Assembly: GCA_013397115.1 (NCBI GenBank)
Contig: VWZW01006289.1
Span: forward strand, 3,082,234 to 3,146,233
DNA: 64,000 nucleotides
Source: Edolisoma coerulescens
Lineage: Eukaryota; Chordata; Aves; Passeriformes; Campephagidae
Direction of reading: 5' to 3'
This document shows positions 60,735-64,000 of this stretch, piece by piece. Both the position numbers and the translations under genes were made by a program. The first letter of the stretch is position 1. Every line of letters starts with the position of its first letter. The notes under the pieces were generated by a model. That model was not told the origin of the DNA. It made no database searches and saw only the letters and a program-made list of their open reading frames with translations.

Positions 60735-61446
60735 CCTTGGTATCAATACAGGCTGGGGGATGAAGGGATCGAGAGCAGCCCTGCCAAGAGGAAATTGAGG
60801 GTGATGGTGGATGAAAAGCTGGACATGACCAGGCTATGTGCACTTGCAGCCCAGAAAGTTAATTGTATCCTGGGCTGCATCAAAAGCAGCATGGCCAGCA
60901 GCGTGAGGGAAGTGATGCTGCCCCTCTGCTCTGCTCTGGTGAGACCCCACTTGGAATACTGCATTCAGCTCTTCTCATAAGAAAAATGTGGACCTGCTGG
61001 AACAAGTCCAAAGGAAGGCCACAAAGAAAATCAGAGGGCTGGAGGATGTCTCCCATGAAAAGAGGCTGAGAGAACTGGTGTTTTTCATGTTGGAGAAGAG
61101 AAAACTCCAAGGAGACCTAAAAGCTGCCTTCCAGTACCTAAAGGGGGCTTACAAGAAAGCTGGAGAGGGACTTTTTACAAGGGCATGGAGAGGATGCTAT
61201 GTGAGGTTTTAAACAAAAGAGGGTAGATTTAGACTACATATAAGGAATGAATTTTTATGATGAGAGTGGTGAAACACTGCCACAAGTGGCTCAGATGCCC
61301 CATTCCTGGAAACATTCAGGGCCAAATAGGATGGGGATTTGAACAACCCGATCAACTTGAAGTTGTCTCTGCTTATTGCAGGGGGATTGGGATGGTTAAC
61401 CATGAAAGATCCCTTCCAGCCCAAACCATTATATGACTCTATAAAT
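60735..61446 (+). mobile_element. CR1 3' fragment with ORF2 C-terminus
   Basis: Begins in the region [20 protein letters not shown] and continues through [22 protein letters not shown], then frameshifts through the RATKKI-type and RELVFFMLEKRKLQGDLKAAFQYLKG parts (quoted here as family landmarks of the C-terminal third of CR1 ORF2), ending in the degraded tail atatgactctataa. Stops and frameshifts throughout; a different CR1 subfamily from the 44-46 kb copy, judged by its tail. Confidence 0.92.
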
Positions 61447-64000
61447 TTGTTTCAAGCTGTCCATACTATATAGATATATGTGAAAGCACATATATGGTCA
61501 AATATTTTGGAGAGTGAATGATTGGTGTTAGTGGGTCTAAAATCATAGGCAACCACTGAAGGAGATCGAAAGGAAAGATGATTCCACACACAGAGCACCC
61601 ACTCATGAGGTTTCTGTGTTAGGGCAAGTGTCCTCAGCTCTGCATAGAAATACCATTTATTAGGGAAACATAAAATCAGGTAAAACCTTGACTTCCAATG
61701 TCAATGCACACAGAAATACAGCGCAGTGCACATGGGAATGCACGATACCACGAGAGGGGTCGAGGCATTTGAAATACATTTTGGTTTTGTTATAGAAAAT
61801 CACTAATACGATCCATTGGTAAGTGGGGGGACTGAAACAAATTGCTGCAACAGTCAAACATCCGAAGTTCTGCAGCAGTGTGTAAACTGTGTCTGAGCCT
61901 TCAGTTAATTTTCAGTTAATTCTTAATTATTATTAATTATTTCAGTTAATTCTGCAGCACATTTATGTTGATTTTTAGCAACTGCAGGGAAGCTGGAGAA
62001 CCTCTGAAAGACTATAAAAAGTATTTTTTTCAAAAAAAAAGTAAAGCAAGATGTTCTACTAGGAAGTAAACTAACTGTTCTAAACCCACCTTATTTTAAT
62101 GACAGATTTGAGTAAGATCATAGATAGACTAACATAAACCACTCTCAGTGAAGAAACTGAATAACAAAGCCCTGTTCATGCTGAGGCATATGGCTGCAAT
62201 GCAATAATCCAGTCACAACCAAATTTTTTGAATGAGAATTTTTTGTTACTTAAATTAACATAACTGGCTCCAGTTATGCTTTGAAGTTATGCTTTGAAGG
62301 TTACAAAAAACCCTGCATATAGAAATAGTCTATTAAGATCACAAGTTTTAGTGGGGTCCCGCAGAAATCTGTCATCACCTCTACTTAGAGAGCTGGAAGA
62401 CTGTTACATATTGTTGCTGTTAAAACGAGGATGGTATAAATTTTAATGGTGCCAAAAACTAATGACCTGCTGGATGTAGGTCACTGATGAGAATGGACAA
62501 CATGCAGGAATGAAGGTGCATAGATGGATGTCTTTAAGGGTCACAGAAGATAAACCACTGAATGTGGCCATCATGCCGATAAGCTGACTGACATGATCTT
62601 TAGATAAGTAAGCAGGACTGCCCATCAGGAAAGATGAGCAGTTTGATGCTCCTCAAAGCAGATGACTTTGCCTGAGAGACAGCTCATCCTACTGGGAAAT
62701 GAATGATACCTATTCTGAACCGGTTCAGGCTGCTCTCTGGACCTGAGATGAGCTGGCATGGTGCAGTGTCTCTCCACACAGCTAAGCAGCCCCCAGGATT
62801 GCTGCTGAGCATTTCCTGGGAGAGTACAAGCAGACACAGCTGTGCTAGGGAGTCTGCTAAAAAGCACAATGGGAAATCAAAGTGCACGGCTCATGCCTGT
62901 GCACTGGCACGGCTTTGCCTGCTAAAGGAGGTGTTTAATTTATACTGCGTAGACAGTGTACACAGGAAAGAAAGCAGTCAGCACCCACTTTTTGCTCCTC
63001 TTATCTGATGGTCTGATTGGGTATGGAAAATTTTACATGGCAGTATGGAAAACCTACTGGGTCCTGTCCAGCAGGAAAAGGAGTAAGATGCCAAGAGAAC
63101 TGAGAATCATCTATATTGGTGCTCTGAGGCTGCTTTACAGTCATACAGAATGCATTTTCCCTAGGTGCAGGGCTCTAAATCTGAGCCAAGCACAAAAAAA
63201 AATTGTTTTTCACATTCTGATTGAGACAATGTAAACATCACCTCATCAACAAATGTGAAACAACTTCCTGCATTACTGCCTGAAGTAAGTGTATACTGTT
63301 GTGGGTTCACTTTGGGCACAAATGTAGGATAAGAGATCTTACTTGCAAGGAGTCAAAGGTAGCACTAACGGTAAGAAAGAATGAAAAAGACCCAAATCAG
63401 CTCTTTTCTGGACTCTATAAGAGCTTTCATACTGGAAGATGTCAGTTTTCATGAGTGCTGACAAGCACAGGAAGCTGGGATGATTTTTTTTCCCCACAGC
63501 CATTAAAGAGTTAAAATTTCTGCAGGCAAGCGATTGTCTTAACATCCTCCTTTCACAGGCTTGTGACCAAGAGGAAATCTTTTTCAGACTAACGTCCTTG
63601 AGATTCGTGTTCTTGAATAAGAAATAAGTTTCTCAGACTGTGTGACTACCTATCAGATGCCCTATGTATGAAGTGAAATTAGAAAGACAGAAACTACAGC
63701 TTGCCTTTAACTCCTTTTTTTTTTTTTTTTGACAAAAATTATGTATTTAGCAACCATCAAAGGACAGAAGTGCTGCCAGACAAGTTGAGAAACAAGCCCA
63801 GGGGTGCAGAAGGATATCTTAAAGAGCACAAACTTTGGAGAGAGTCAATCTCTTGTCAAAAAGAGGAAAGTCCTGAAGACAGCTATACTTCCCCTCTCTG
63901 GCAGATCCACTGTGCCTGGGCAGTGTGGCTCTGGTACCCAAACTGCCGCCTCATTTTCGGTGAAGACATTGGCCCTTGGACCTGGTACAGTCATAGCTGT
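61447..64000. other. Intergenic, no gene seen
   Basis: Unique sequence up to the window edge. A poly-T run of about 16 bases lies at 63716-63731. Short open frames at 62703-63234 show no known domain. Confidence 0.6.

Overview
This is vertebrate nuclear DNA, almost certainly from a bird. The evidence is a large, AT-rich, intron-split gene, many decayed CR1 non-LTR retrotransposon fragments ending in the ATTCTATGAT-type 3' repeat, and an ERVL-type solo LTR in an intron. A songbird is possible from the LTR, but the species cannot be fixed from the sequence.

The only gene I can identify is ELP2 (Elongator subunit 2, also called STATIP1), on the + strand. Thirteen exons (751-19944) join without a frame break to encode the C-terminal 530 residues and the stop codon. 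That is about two thirds of a protein usually near 820-830 residues; the N-terminal exons lie to the left of base 1. Every intron has an AG acceptor, and all donors are GT except the first complete intron, whose donor is GC. The intron before exon L carries a 557-bp antisense solo LTR with a perfect 5-bp target-site duplication. Other introns hold AT/GT microsatellites and a perfect 31-bp tandem duplication.

From about 21.2 kb to the right edge there is no gene I can recognise. The stretch contains seven CR1 remnants on both strands; the largest (44064-46046) has lost the catalytic core of its reverse transcriptase. It also contains a candidate second retroviral LTR (about 42944-43330, minus), simple repeats, a compact quadruplex-forming tract, a good-looking minus-strand polyadenylation site near 56.05 kb, and several long open frames of unknown meaning. 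A 143-bp exon-like segment (48276-48418) with strong splice signals is the best candidate for an unrecognised coding piece.

In human the gene after ELP2 is MOCOS, in the same orientation and close by. I see no MOCOS exon in the 44 kb that follow ELP2 here, so the interval is either expanded or rearranged. I found no convincing novel system. The interesting points are splice-site peculiarities, the dated LTR insertion, and a few unexplained open frames and signals.
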